DNA of 64,000 nt, from assembly GCA_001939145.1 (NCBI GenBank), contig LSRX01000680.1, forward strand, positions 302,927-366,926. Direction: 5' to 3'. The stretch is from Symbiodinium microadriaticum. Lineage: Eukaryota > Sar > Dinophyceae > Suessiales > Symbiodiniaceae. The notes beneath the pieces are model-generated. The model ran no database searches. It saw only the letters and a list, made by a program, of their open reading frames with translations, and was not told the DNA's origin. The translations under genes were made by a program, and so were the position numbers. Shown one piece after another: positions 12,958 through 22,935 of the stretch (position 1 is its first letter; each line of letters starts with the position of its first letter).

Positions 12958-14600
12958 GCCGAGCTACGAGAGCCCGCTTAGAGTGGCCAAGGAACGGGGC
13001 AAGGAGCTACGTACGAGGGCAAACCTTGACGCGGCAGCAGATAATTCGGAGATGACATGCCGTTGCCTCAACTCCGAGAAAGCGCAACGGTGCGTCAAAG
13101 CCGTTCCTTGGACATGTTGGGACCCAGGCGGCCGCGGGTTCCTCCTCTGCAGACTCGGCTTCATCCCTGCAGCGAAAACCCTGATAGACAGGCCTGGGCC
13201 TCTGGGCTTTTGGGCTGTGAGAGATGCAAGAGCTGCAAGGCTGTGGGCGGCACATCTCTGCAGCTTCCGTTCCCCAAACCTTCGTGCTTCAGCCGGAGGA
13301 GCAGTTTGTTCGGACTTGGAAGTGGCACAAAACATGGAGTGGTGAGGTCCTGCTAGCTGGGTCCAGCCCAATGCCTGAAGCGAATTCCTGACTTGCAAAG
13401 GGCATAGCCACATCTGGGCACCGGGCCCTGAGAGTACAGTCATCGGAGGCCGACACCAGCCAGCCGCTGGGCTCCTAAGGTGCAGACTGCGGAGACTGGG
13501 AGTCTACAAGTGAATGACGGCACGGCCATGCGGCGGAGAGGGGAGTTTTTTGTTAAGCGAAGTCACAGTCACATGTAAGGCCCGCAGCTTCACCACGTGG
13601 ATCTTAAGTTTGGCAGCGGCAGGCGTGCAACAACCATATGCAGACAAAGCACACCGGCAGGGGAAGATCCCTGCATCCAACCTCAATGGCTTGGGGAGGC
13701 AAGTTCAAGATGCACAACATGTACTCTGCTAGCGGGATCCTGCAACAGCTTTTCGACATACTACTGCTACGAATTGGTATACTGAGTCTCCTGGCACACT
13801 GAGTTCACCGTTGCAGTGTGCCCTGGCAGGACCTGCTCAGCACCATATCAGCACGCCTGAATCTTCCTGGAAACGGCCGCAGTATGTCGAACGCAGGCTC
13901 GGAGCCTGCAGCAGCGATCCATAGTGTCGATGCCATATGTAGACCTGCCGAGGACAATCTAAACTTGTGGAAAGTATCAGGCTATAGAAATCTTCAGTGT
14001 GCAAGTAGCTGAAGACAAAGCCCAACCTGCAATGCTCTGGCACGAGCTTTCTCAAGCCTGCCTGCGCATCCTCAGATCCACTCGCCACTAGCTCCTTTCT
14101 GACATCAGACTTGCTTGGGTGCTTCCTGATTCGTCGTGGCGAGCTTTCGCGGGCGGCTAGAATCTGCTGCTCTCTTCTCTTTCAACACCACAATGCGCTC
14201 GTCGCCACGGCAACTCAAATCCACTCGCGTTAACACGAAGGCTCCTTTGACTCTCTTTCGACTTATTACCGGGGCAGATTACGAGAACACTAGTGAAACC
14301 AAAGGCATAGCGTCACACCCTTTGGCGGAGGTTGTTTTGAAGGTTTGGCCAAAAGGTGCTTTTTCCCAGAAGGTTTGGCCGAGGCGTCCGTTGAGTTTGA
14401 TTTGCAGCCAGCTATTGGGAATGGCCCACCTGTAGTGTCTTCCTTTGCAGAAAGCTCTTGCGTAAGCTATTGGGAATTGCAATGTGCGCGGTTTGGTTTC
14501 GCATCAAGCTATTCAAGGCTTCGTTCTGTGCCAAAGGCTAGTAGTCGGGAATGTCGATTCGGAAAGTATTGGGTGCAGAACTGATTATGTATGTTTCTGC
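12958..14600. other. Stretch without an identified gene
   Basis: Upstream of the channel start codon. A minus-strand stretch around 13040-13200 reads partly like protein (acidic, with NGFDAPLRFLGVEA) and might be a 5' exon or the tail of another gene, but nothing confirms it. Around 14340-14410 a phrase containing GTTTGGCC recurs at short distance. No known family, RNA gene or regulatory site is recognised. Confidence 0.4.
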
Positions 14601-14639
14601 TTTTTGGATTGCCTTTTTAAGCCTCCAGTAGGATCCATA

Positions 14640-15000
14640 TGGGTTCCGTCTCGCTGGCAAGATGATACTTGAAGCGAGCCTGCACAGCTCAAAAAAGCAG
14701 GGGTAGGGGGGGGGGGCAGCCACCCGCATTTGCAAATAAAACGCTTAACTCGTGGGTTTTGAAAAGATCTGCAAGAATTATGCGTTTGATGCAATGCTTG
14801 TTGATGGCAGATGTTCTTGAAAGCCAGCCTCCACGGCTTAAGAAGACAGGAGGGTGGGGGGCGGACCTGAAAGGACTCCATTTGCCGACAGGATGTTACT
14901 TGAAGCGTTGACGCAATTCTTCGTGATGGCGCGATATTCTTGAAAGCAAGCTTGCCTTGCTCAAGAAGAAAGCGGGGTTGGGGAGCGGCGGCTTTTAAAC
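14640..15000. repeat. Degenerate tandem repeat, about 130-bp unit
   Basis: Three diverged copies share the order: TACTTGAAGCG or TTCTTGAAAGC, then a pyrimidine/purine phrase ending in CTCAAGAAG or CTTAAGAAG, then a G-rich run (near 14705, 14855 and 14975). On the minus strand this gives an open frame (14585-15196) in which the peptide LAFKNI appears twice about 40 residues apart. The frame is most likely a by-product of the repeat and not a gene. Confidence 0.6.
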
Positions 15001-15389
15001 GCGCGGAATTGGTACTACTAGTAACGAAGAACTCGTATAATTCCACGGTAGGCATGATAACAATAATCGTATGCGATAACTGCGATAATAATAGGAACAC
15101 TACTACCAGTAGTATCGTAACAATCGTACTAATGGTGATGTAATCGCTTGAACATCTTAGTCGTACTGATGAAGCTAGTAAACATGCCAAAAGCATACGA
15201 CAGAATTACCAGGAAGAGGGAAACCACAGGACATAGACATGTTTAGTGCTGGTTCGTGCCGGCTCCCTCAGCGCAGCTCTCCTTTTCGCTGCGCTGCCCA
15301 CTTGTAGCTTCGGTAAGCTGGCTTGTCCAGCTGCCTTCTGCACAGAAACTCGGCTTCGGAAGAAGAGGCTGCAGAACGTAGTCAGTAGG

Positions 15390-15555
15390 ACTGGCTCGTA
15401 GGCGAAGAAGTCGCAGCCAGTGCCACCAGCAACCACGAGCTTGCCGCTGAAGTAGAAGACGAAGTAGTGAAGGCTCGTAGGCGAAGAAGTCGCAGCCTGT
15501 GCCACCACGCAACCACCAGCTTGCCGTCTGCGAGGAAGACGAAGTAGTGCTCGAA
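15390..15555. repeat. Tandem duplication, about 80-bp unit
   Basis: Two adjacent copies begin with GGCTCGTAGGCGAAGAAGTC near 15391 and near 15471, both followed by GCAGCC and a TGCCACCA phrase. The copies differ by small indels and substitutions, so this is not an exact assembly duplication. It lies just beyond the recombinase end of the DIRS-like element and could belong to that element's terminal region. Confidence 0.7.
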
Positions 15556-15628
15556 GGAGAAGAGCTGCTCCACCACTACTCCTGGGCCGCTTCGAGGTAC
15601 GAGAAGGAGCTTCACCCCTTTAGCCCAG

Positions 15629-17401
15629 TCAAGGGTCCTCGGCAGCGAGAGAACGCAAAAAGAAAGGCAGGAGCTGCACAGCAGCATCAACAGCATGTCT
15701 GGCCTGAGAGGTAAGGCGTCCAAGGACTGTCTCTGCTGCTAGTTCTTGCAGATAATGTTGCAATGTCTGGATATGTTGCAAACGCATACGCCACAGTAGA
15801 TCATGCACAGGGGTGCCTTGGCGATAGGCATGAACAGCAGCCCCACCACGAACGGATGCTGGAGTCAATCCGATGTCGCTCGACACATGGAGGGCTTGCA
15901 AAAGATCATCCCATCGACGCCTAAAGCTCTGAGCAGATAGCGGATACAACGGCGCATCTGGAGGAAGACTGCCAAAGACTCGTTCACACGCGCGAACCAG
16001 GCCAGAGTGCTGAACTGTGGCATGCTGTTGCCGCGCGCCTCCACGACGTCGGGTCTTTGGCAAACGGATTCGCAGGAAAACTCTGTCTGAAACCTCGGAC
16101 CCTATGTCAGCAGGTAGTACCAAGTCAGCACGAAGGGCACGTAAAACTTCCCCGATCCGAAGAATTCCTTCAAAGGCAAGAAAAAGAACGAGCCCAAAAC
16201 GGGGCCAGCCCCAGCAAAGTGCAAGACTGACCATCGCCTGACAAAGTTTATGCGGTAAAGGTTCACGATGCACTAATGGTTCCACTTGTTCCCAGCGAGT
16301 CACAAGATTCCAACAGTCGCGGCTGTGTAATCTGAAATCTTGGTAATTCCTCTGGGCCCATGCCAGGAGATGGCGAAAGTGCGAAAGAGGAGCGCCTGTA
16401 TGAAACAAGTGTTCCCCGTAAGCCGCCAATAAAGCGGCAGTGGTAGCCCCGAATTCCAAGATGACAGCAACTGCTTCTGCGCTCATGTCCAAAGCGACCC
16501 ACTGACGGAAATTGTCCCACAGGCGGACCTCCAAGGTTTCAGTGCGCGCCTCGACAAGTGGCACAGCGCGAAGCTCCAGGCCCTCGCGGCGTTCAGCGCG
16601 AAGAGCAGCAGTCGTGCGAGGGGGCCCCGGGTGAAGTGCTTCGCCAATCCTGGGGCCGAGGGCTCGCGCGCAGCCGCTGGCATCCAACTTTCGAAATTCA
16701 GGGCGGTCGCCGCAAGCACCGCTCATGGCCATTGCCAAAACCAGCGAGAGCCCTCGAGGGTAAGGCTCAGCGACACGAGTCCAAGACATTCGATGAATAC
16801 TCGATCTTCCTCTGAGCACCTGATGCTTAGGGCATCCGGGGCAAAGCGTGGCCTGATCTTTCAGGTTGGTACTGGTCAGCACTGTGGTGCGCTTGCGCCA
16901 TGGCGCATGAAAAGCGCAGAAGTCAACTGTCCATCTCCCCACTTGCTCGAACGATTGAAGCTCTGCGAAGGTTGGTAGCTTCCACAAGAAAGAGCACTGC
17001 GGATTCTCAATCCAGAAAGGGAGCCGACGCTGCACACACAACTTGCCCACTGAAGCAACAAAGTTGCCCAAGGAGTTCCCAAGTGTGACCTTAGCATGCT
17101 GAGCACTGGATAACCCTGGCAGTCCTTCTGGGCAAAGTGCGGAGCGGCATGCTGGTGTCACCGCTCGAGAGAATGAAGAGCACACAGGAGCCGCCCCACA
17201 TCCAAGAATCCAGCCTGACTCAAGAAGCTGAACAATCTCACGTTGAACAGCACCAGAGCTCAAATCCTGGCTGTCGGAAAGCTTGATGTCGTAACACAAC
17301 ACCCAGCGACCGGTGAGCCGTGCGAGCTCTCGCGCGACTCCGCAGCAGCCTGAAAACAAATCCAGATATCCCTTCTTAGCAGCACAAGAGGGCTGCTCCA
17401 C
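15629..17401 (-). CDS. C5-methyltransferase-like domain fused to tyrosine recombinase
   Basis: A 590-codon frame. The N-terminal third resembles C5-cytosine methyltransferases: YLDLFSGCCG near residues 12-20 (motif I, cofactor), APVCSSFSRA near 72-82 in the place of the catalytic Pro-Cys motif IV, and WIENPQCSFLW near 132-142 in the place of motif VI (ENV in classical enzymes, ENP here). The C-terminal half is a tyrosine recombinase: ILRIGEVL near residue 413 holds the first catalytic Arg, SVRGGAAVHAY near 513 the second Arg box, and LQHIQTLQHYLQ near 549 the nucleophile Tyr. The frame opens with GTG, not ATG. An ATG at 17505 opens another frame that would need a -1 shift near 17400, where a T5 run lies. 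Predicted role: integration of the element by strand exchange, and possibly methylation of element DNA. Confidence 0.75.
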   Translation of the reverse strand: MEQPSCAAKKGYLDLFSGCCGVARELARLTGRWVLCYDIKLSDSQDLSSGAVQREIVQLLESGWILGCGAAPVCSSFSRAVTPACRSALCPEGLPGLSSAQHAKVTLGNSLGNFVASVGKLCVQRRLPFWIENPQCSFLWKLPTFAELQSFEQVGRWTVDFCAFHAPWRKRTTVLTSTNLKDQATLCPGCPKHQVLRGRSSIHRMSWTRVAEPYPRGLSLVLAMAMSGACGDRPEFRKLDASGCARALGPRIGEALHPGPPRTTAALRAERREGLELRAVPLVEARTETLEVRLWDNFRQWVALDMSAEAVAVILEFGATTAALLAAYGEHLFHTGAPLSHFRHLLAWAQRNYQDFRLHSRDCWNLVTRWEQVEPLVHREPLPHKLCQAMVSLALCWGWPRFGLVLFLAFEGILRIGEVLRALRADLVLPADIGSEVSDRVFLRIRLPKTRRRGGARQQHATVQHSGLVRACERVFGSLPPDAPLYPLSAQSFRRRWDDLLQALHVSSDIGLTPASVRGGAAVHAYRQGTPVHDLLWRMRLQHIQTLQHYLQELAAETVLGRLTSQARHAVDAAVQLLPFFLRSLAAEDP

Positions 17402-17515
17402 ACCTTTCGGAAAAACAAAGGTCCCACAAGTGCGAAGAGGAGGCTTGCTGTCAGCCTCAGCTTTGCTTCCCGCTGCAGGACGGCACGGTTGATCGGACCT
17501 TGCATGCTCTGTTAG

Positions 17516-20500
17516 CTAATTCTCTGAAACTTGGCACGTGTTGAGGAGCTCCCGAAGCTTCCGTGGGCCTCGGAGGTGTCCATGTCTCACCTGTGTCACA
17601 AACTCAGTTTCTCCGGCTCTACTAAGCTCGGCTAACGAAGGCAGTCCAGATACACTGTAGGGATCAGCATCGCGACGCTCGAGCCATTCATCCAACTCAT
17701 CGAAATCTCCTGTCAGAGCAGGACCCCACCAGGAGGGCTCCGGTGAGCTGGGCGAAGGCATAGGCTTGCCTCGAGTAGGAGCATCTGCTGGGTTGATAGA
17801 GGTCGCATAGTACATGTACATAGCGTGTAACCCCCCACCTAGATGCTCAGGCAACGAAGCTCGTAACTCTCGATTCAGTGCAGCACTTGCGGAACGACCT
17901 TTGAGCAAAGCCCCTAAAGCTACCTGAGAATCTCCAGCGATCACCAGTCGTGTGGCCTTGCCCTTCAACTTGCCAATCCGCTCGGCTTTCAAGAAGGCTC
18001 GAACTTCACCTATGTTGATGTGTCTGCGTTTTGCACTTTTCCGCTTCCAGCACACACGGTACTTCCTCGATTTAGCAAGCTCGGTCCAGAGCGGGTGAGC
18101 CCGAAAACAATCCCCGGCTCCACCAGGAACTTCTTCTTCAGGCTCCAGGTCCCCGAAAGCACGAGCTCGCGCCTTGAGAGGGGACAAGAGACGAGTCCAC
18201 ACTCCTTTGGTAAGAGTGTGCCTGCTAAGCTCTTTCACAAACGCACGGCTGGTCCTGGTGGCGCAAACTGCTTCTCCCCACATAGATGCGTCAACTGCAA
18301 AAACCTCGGGATTGAGCTCAGCCCGCAAATCAGACACTGCAGTCGGAAGCAGCACAGCAATGGTAAGCAATTCCATTCGAAGTTTGCGGCCAATCACTAG
18401 CACGGCGTGCTGCTTCTTCCCCTTCATCACTTCGAAAATCTCCTCAAGGAGGCTCATGAGCCGCCTCCTGTAGGTGAAAAGAGCAATGAGGCCACCAGCG
18501 AGCACTTCAAGCAAACCTACGCTCACGACTCCGATGTGCAGCACCTTGACGAGGATCTTCAGCAAAGGAGCGGCTCGCCTGAGAGACCCGCGCACCAACC
18601 CAATTTGCCCGTCAAGTTCTACTCCCCAAAACTCTTCGCGTACGGAGTCACGCACAGCTTTAGCTTCATGCGGAATGAGATGAACTTTGTGATAAGCATC
18701 CTGGGCGCGATCTGCAAGCAAAGCACCTCGACTTGGAGCAAGTTTCTCGGACAGCTGAGTTGCTTTCACCTTGCTGAGCGCGACAAAGTCGTCGATGACT
18801 ATGCCACACATTGTGTTGCACCTAGGAATCGGAAGTGACATCGCAAGAAGGCTGCTTTCGTCAACAATGTGCTCTTGCAAACAAAGTCCCAAATGGCATG
18901 TTTGAGCAAGCTCGACCGCCTGCGTGTCCCCCATTGCCAGGCACCCAAGCGCAACATAGAGCTCGCTTTCGCCAAACATCCAGTCCTGGAAGCATGAGAG
19001 ATGCCGAACTTCACTGGGATGCACACTGCCTACCAAGCTGTTTCGTTGGGCACGCTGATTGCTGACGCGAAAAAGATGATAAAAATCTCGAATATCGTTG
19101 GTCGATGTGAGCACCACCTCACCTTCCTCAAGGATGAACTTTGTGAACAGCTCACCGGCACCCAAAGTCATGATGTAACGACCCGGAGGGCTCTCCAACA
19201 TGTTATGTGGTCGTGAATCCATGATCAATCTGTCGAACTCCAACGATTTTATCACTGCAAACATCCCGGCACCGAACTCCGCTCTAACTTCTTCCTTCCG
19301 AAATAAGCGTATGCGCCCACTTTTGTCAAGCAGGCTGAAGAGCTGGAGTTTCTGCTCGCGGCTGCAATGAATGCGCACTCGGGGTACCCTGCCTTCGAAC
19401 TCCGATGGAGAGGTAGAGGTCTCAAACGGGAAATCGTAGATTCTGCGACAGCTCTCACAAGGCTGATGCATGCCATGATCCCGAGCAACACTGACAAACT
19501 TCGCAAGTTCACTCAACGCGGCCTCCAGGTCCTCAACCTTGCCGGCGGTCCGCCCCATGTCCTCTGGCCCAAGCACACCGAGCTCAAACCAAGCATCCAG
19601 GTACTTCTCTAGCCGTTCCACCTGCTCTTTTTGACAAGTGTGAAGCCACCCTCCAGGAAGACAAGCATCAGGTGCTCGGGAGGGAAGGCCCAGCTCGATG
19701 AAGTCCAGGACGATGACAAACAGGTTGACAACGTACTTCTTCAGCAAGTCGCCCTCGAGCTTGTCGGCCGCCTTGGTCATGACCTCGCCATAGGGCACGG
19801 GGATGGGCCAAACTCTGCCCTCGGCACCACCAGAAAAATCGCCCCACTCACGAGAGGGCCGGGCAGTCCTAAAGCAGCTTCTGGAGAAAGAACCAAGGTT
19901 GCCAGAGTCCTCGAACATCAAGGTCCCCAGCTCGCGAAAAACTTGTAAAGGATCAACACTTTGCGCCCTGGACCCCGGCACATGCTGTCCTTGCGCCTGT
20001 CCTCTCAGCTTTGCCTCGGGTCGGCCCGAGGTTTCCACCGGTTGCGCAGCACCAGCATGAGCACAAAGGTCGGGAGAATCATGCAAAGGTGGGGCAGCAA
20101 AAGAAGGAGGCAGCCGGCTATCAAAGGGCCCCGCGCAGCTGCTCCGAATCGCACCTGATATCACTGGTCGGCGCCCCCTTGGGCACCACTTCCGTCTCGG
20201 CCTCGTCCTCGTCCTCGACCACGCCCTCGCCCTTTCGGATCCTCGGGGTTCTCCTTGTCGCTCACACGGGGATTCGCGGGCAACTCCCGCCTGGATCCTT
20301 GAGCGAGCTTCTGCTTCGCCTCGTTGAACGACTCCCGGTCCTTCAGCACCTGGAGAAACACCTCCCCCCATCGGGGGTCGAAGAGCGCGGAGATCTGGGA
20401 CTCCGCTGGCTGTGGCCCGGTGTGCCTTGCAAACTCTTGAAAAGGAGGAAGCGGCTCGAGCAGTGCCACGGTGCTCATCACCCAAGACCCGGAATCGATC

Positions 20501-20605
20501 GAGGCCTGGTCTGCGCAGGCCACCAGAAGGCCCGCGCGTGCCCGCGCGCGGTCGATGTTGTTCTGAACAAGGTCGTCCCATATGCCTGCAACCTGCCACG
20601 ACCAC
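17516..20605 (-). CDS. Pol: reverse transcriptase and RNase H of the DIRS-like element
   Basis: Long frame of 1029 codons; the first 150 or so overlap gag in another frame and are unlikely to be translated, so real Pol probably starts near 20150. RT signatures in order: RLIMDSRPHN, NDIRDFYHLF (first catalytic Asp), LAMGDTQAVELAQ, and GIVIDDFVAL near residue 600 (the Asp-Asp box). RNase H follows: AVDASMWGEAV (Asp), INIGEVRAFLKAE (Glu), IAGDSQVALGALL (Asp) and NPADAPTRG (terminal Asp), the usual pattern for DIRS and related elements. No protease or integrase core is present. It copies element RNA into DNA in the cytoplasm or nucleus. The ORF appears intact. Confidence 0.85.
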   Translation of the reverse strand: MVVAGCRHMGRPCSEQHRPRAGTRGPSGGLRRPGLDRFRVLGDEHRGTARAASSFSRVCKAHRATASGVPDLRALRPPMGGGVSPGAEGPGVVQRGEAEARSRIQAGVARESPCERQGEPRGSERARAWSRTRTRPRRKWCPRGRRPVISGAIRSSCAGPFDSRLPPSFAAPPLHDSPDLCAHAGAAQPVETSGRPEAKLRGQAQGQHVPGSRAQSVDPLQVFRELGTLMFEDSGNLGSFSRSCFRTARPSREWGDFSGGAEGRVWPIPVPYGEVMTKAADKLEGDLLKKYVVNLFVIVLDFIELGLPSRAPDACLPGGWLHTCQKEQVERLEKYLDAWFELGVLGPEDMGRTAGKVEDLEAALSELAKFVSVARDHGMHQPCESCRRIYDFPFETSTSPSEFEGRVPRVRIHCSREQKLQLFSLLDKSGRIRLFRKEEVRAEFGAGMFAVIKSLEFDRLIMDSRPHNMLESPPGRYIMTLGAGELFTKFILEEGEVVLTSTNDIRDFYHLFRVSNQRAQRNSLVGSVHPSEVRHLSCFQDWMFGESELYVALGCLAMGDTQAVELAQTCHLGLCLQEHIVDESSLLAMSLPIPRCNTMCGIVIDDFVALSKVKATQLSEKLAPSRGALLADRAQDAYHKVHLIPHEAKAVRDSVREEFWGVELDGQIGLVRGSLRRAAPLLKILVKVLHIGVVSVGLLEVLAGGLIALFTYRRRLMSLLEEIFEVMKGKKQHAVLVIGRKLRMELLTIAVLLPTAVSDLRAELNPEVFAVDASMWGEAVCATRTSRAFVKELSRHTLTKGVWTRLLSPLKARARAFGDLEPEEEVPGGAGDCFRAHPLWTELAKSRKYRVCWKRKSAKRRHINIGEVRAFLKAERIGKLKGKATRLVIAGDSQVALGALLKGRSASAALNRELRASLPEHLGGGLHAMYMYYATSINPADAPTRGKPMPSPSSPEPSWWGPALTGDFDELDEWLERRDADPYSVSGLPSLAELSRAGETEFVTQVRHGHLRGPRKLRELLNTCQVSEN

Positions 20606-21911
20606 CGAATGTGATTGTGGAAGTTTCCGATCCTGCTCTTTGAGGCCAGCCAGCCTCGCGCTGTACCATTGCCGCCTGAGTAGTCGGGGACCCCTGGCTT
20701 CGGTGGCGCAACCTGGAAATCCAACATCATTTGCCGCTCCAGGGCTTCGTAGATGGCCTTGGGGTTCTCGTCGTAGACCTTGGTGAGGAAACGCAGAGCT
20801 GCTGCGCTTTTCCGCCCTTGGCCGAGGTTCTGCTGCTCGTTGCTCCCGCTGCTCACCCCGGCGTCCAGCACACTGTCCAAGTCCGGCTTCGAAGGCCGCG
20901 ACGGGTGAGCCAACGTGCTCACAATCTTTGTGAGCTGCAGAACCGCGGCCTCCATGCGACTCCCATCCTGCTCCGGCTCGTCGAGGTTCAGCTCCTCTAG
21001 GTCCTCGGCCAAGTCGTCCTCGTCCAGCCCAGCGCCCCCCGCCGGGGCGGGTTTTTCGCCCGCGTCTTCTGGCTTCTTCAGGCGCTTCGCCGCAAGCAAC
21101 TTGCCCATCTCCTGCAGCGCGCTGTCCTCGATCCCGGCAGCCCTGGCAGCCGCCACTGTGGCCGGATCTAGGCCTCCCATCTCTGTCTTCCGTGGCGCTG
21201 CCACGGCCTTTGATTTTGCTCCTCGCACCTTGTCCCGGGGCTCCTGGGGTGATCCAGCCTTGCCCGGCTCCTTGGCACCAAGGTTCGCGAGGAGGACCTT
21301 TATCTCGGCTAGCCCAGATTCGACGGCACTCATTCTCTTGAAAATTCCCTCGGGTCCTCCGGTGCTCTCCGCAGTGGTGAAGGACTCATTCTCTTGAAAA
21401 TTCCCTCGGGTCCTCCGGTGCTCTCCGCAGTGGTGAAGGCAAAATGCTCGTCCGCCACAGAGACCAGAGCCTGTGCATAGGGGAGGACGGTCGGCGCGAA
21501 GTGATACTTTATCTCCGAGACCGGCCGCTCGTAGCCGATGAGGGCCTCCTGCTCCATCGCAAGGACGCCCACCCAAACCTTGATGGTCACCTCCGGCAGC
21601 GGCACTTCCGGATCCTGGGGCGTGGCCGCAACCACCTCCACAAGAATGGCCTTGCCCAAAGTAGTCGGGCTGACTTTGCGCCGGGCGACCTGTCGATGCC
21701 ACACCTCCTGAGGAAGGGCAACTATAGCCCGGCCACCCAGCTCTGCGATCGTCAAAATTGAGGTCTCCTCGTCTGCGACGGCGCATGGCAAGGACCCCAC
21801 ACGATAACTGAAGTTTGTGCGACCAGCTTTAAAGAGGAGATGGGGCCGCACTTCCGTCTCCCCTTCGCTAGGGCTCTCGCCCTCGCTCATGCTTCCAAGG
21901 AAAGAGGCCAC
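20161..21911 (-). pseudogene. Gag-like ORF broken by a 56-bp tandem duplication
   Basis: Two overlapping frames form one disrupted gene. The first runs from ATG 21911 to 21330 (MASFLGSMSEGESP start). The second continues to 20161 and ends in a (Gly-Arg)n tract and GAQGGADQ. Both contain the peptide FTTAESTGGPEGIFKRMS, because nucleotides 21331-21386 are repeated at 21387-21442. The 56-bp shift changes the frame, so the upstream part ends soon after. Without one copy the reading frame would be continuous for about 560 codons. The basic Gly/Arg tail suggests nucleic-acid binding, as expected for a nucleocapsid. The part of the second frame upstream of the duplication (21786-21440) is a frame shadow. 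The duplication could be a real mutation or an assembly error. Confidence 0.75.
21331..21442. repeat. 56-bp tandem duplication
   Basis: Unit CATTCTCTTGAAAATTCCCT... starts at 21331 and again at 21387 with no difference seen. Being 2 mod 3 in length, it is frame-breaking in the gag-like ORF that contains it. Confidence 0.95.
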
Positions 21912-22465
21912 TGAAACCCGGCCTCAGACACTGCAACCGTGGCCTCCCGCTGAGAGGGGAAGCCGACGAAGAGGGAGTCGAAAAGATTGCCCTTGGACTC
22001 CACGTGCTCCTTGATACCTCGCCAGCTCTTGAACACTCGGACGGGGTTTGTATAAGTAAGCCCGCCCTTGTCACGAACCAGCACGTAGATGGTACTCCTC
22101 AAAGTGATCTTGTCGCGCCCGCTGCTGCCACTCCACTTCCGCCGTTCGAACCCAGCTTTCAGGAATTGCCCAATCCCACGTGCAACCTCTAAACGGTAAG
22201 ACCAATCAGAGCTTGCAGAATCTCCAGGACAGGCCTGGCTGGAAGAGGCGGGCTCTGAGCGGGCCTGGCTGGAAAAGGAAGGCTCCGAAGGAACCCTTTC
22301 CGAAGAAGTCCCTTCCTCAAGGGGAGCTTGAACGAACTCAAAGCCTTGCACAGCCTTGAGCTCAGCGATCTCGGCCTCCTGCCGCTCCACACGCAACTTC
22401 AAAACCTGAAGTTCCAGCCTCAAAGCTTGAATCTCGAACCCAAGCTCTTTAACTTCTCTGCTCAT
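21887..22465 (-). CDS. Coiled-coil ORF upstream of gag in the DIRS-like element
   Basis: A 192-codon frame from the ATG at 22465; an upstream in-frame ATG at 22567 would add 34 residues. Residues 2-38 form a clear leucine-rich heptad pattern (EVKELGFEIQALRLELQVLK, then further heptads), followed by a Ser/Pro/Glu-rich linker and a compact C-terminal part with DKITLRSTIYVLVRDKGG. It overlaps the gag-like ORF start by 25 bp. The layout suggests a structural or RNA-binding protein of the element. No known domain is recognised. Confidence 0.5.
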   Translation of the reverse strand: MSREVKELGFEIQALRLELQVLKLRVERQEAEIAELKAVQGFEFVQAPLEEGTSSERVPSEPSFSSQARSEPASSSQACPGDSASSDWSYRLEVARGIGQFLKAGFERRKWSGSSGRDKITLRSTIYVLVRDKGGLTYTNPVRVFKSWRGIKEHVESKGNLFDSLFVGFPSQREATVAVSEAGFQWPLSLEA

Positions 22466-22859
22466 GCACCCGATATAAAGGGAAAGGCCCAACCAGCCGC
22501 GGTTCGCGGCTGCACCACCTGGCAGCAGTCTGCCTCCACCACACACGTGCGCAGTAAAGCAGATCAATAGCTGGACCCAGCGCCACCCCGCAAAGCAGAC
22601 CTACCCAGAAGTTTCGACTTCCAAGAAGTTCCGGCCAGTCGTCTGCAGTTCCCGCAATAGCGCACAATGGCTCGAGGGAAGGAGTGCTAAGGCTTGGGGC
22701 AGGCACCAAGGCGGGGGCTTGCTGATTAAAGCTTTGCACAAGAGCGCTCAACAGCAAACCGCCAAGCGAGCCCGAGGCCAGTGCCTCCCTTGACATGGGC
22801 TAAGCCCACAAAAAGCTGCCACCACTCACTGACGCACAAAACATGTGAAGCATCACGCA

Positions 22860-22935
22860 GCAGGACCGGACCAGCGGACCAGGACGGGGACCAGGGACCA
22901 GAGGACCAAGGGACCGGAGGACCAGGAGACCATAG
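22860..22935. repeat. GGACCA-type minisatellite
   Basis: Irregular array built on GGACCA, GGACCG and GGGACC phrases. It lies 300 bp beyond the 5' side of the DIRS-like coding core and may be part of that element's end or of host DNA. Confidence 0.75.

Larger units (their letters stand above)
15629..22567 (-). mobile_element. DIRS-like retroelement with methyltransferase and tyrosine recombinase
   Basis: Order on the minus strand: coiled-coil ORF (21887-22465), gag-like ORF split by a duplication (21911 to 20161), reverse transcriptase plus RNase H (to 17516), then methyltransferase-like domain fused to a tyrosine recombinase (17401-15629). RT, RNase H, methyltransferase and tyrosine recombinase in this order, with no DDE integrase and no aspartic protease seen, is the signature of DIRS-type elements. 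In classical DIRS elements the methyltransferase domain is adenine-methyltransferase-like and ends the RT ORF. Here it looks C5-cytosine-like and starts the recombinase ORF. I did not find the inverted terminal repeats or internal complementary region, so the given limits are only those of the coding core. Confidence 0.82.

Noticed and set aside
14585..15196. 203-codon minus ORF with hydrophobic N-terminus as a secreted protein
   Set aside because: The hydrophobic part comes from an ATA/ATC-rich simple stretch near 15040-15140, and the rest from the degenerate repeat.
20161..21786. 541-codon minus ORF as a complete gag
   Set aside because: Its first 110 or so codons are a shadow of the true gag frame upstream of the 56-bp duplication, shown by their Gly/Arg/Cys-rich composition and by the in-frame alternative at 21330-21911.
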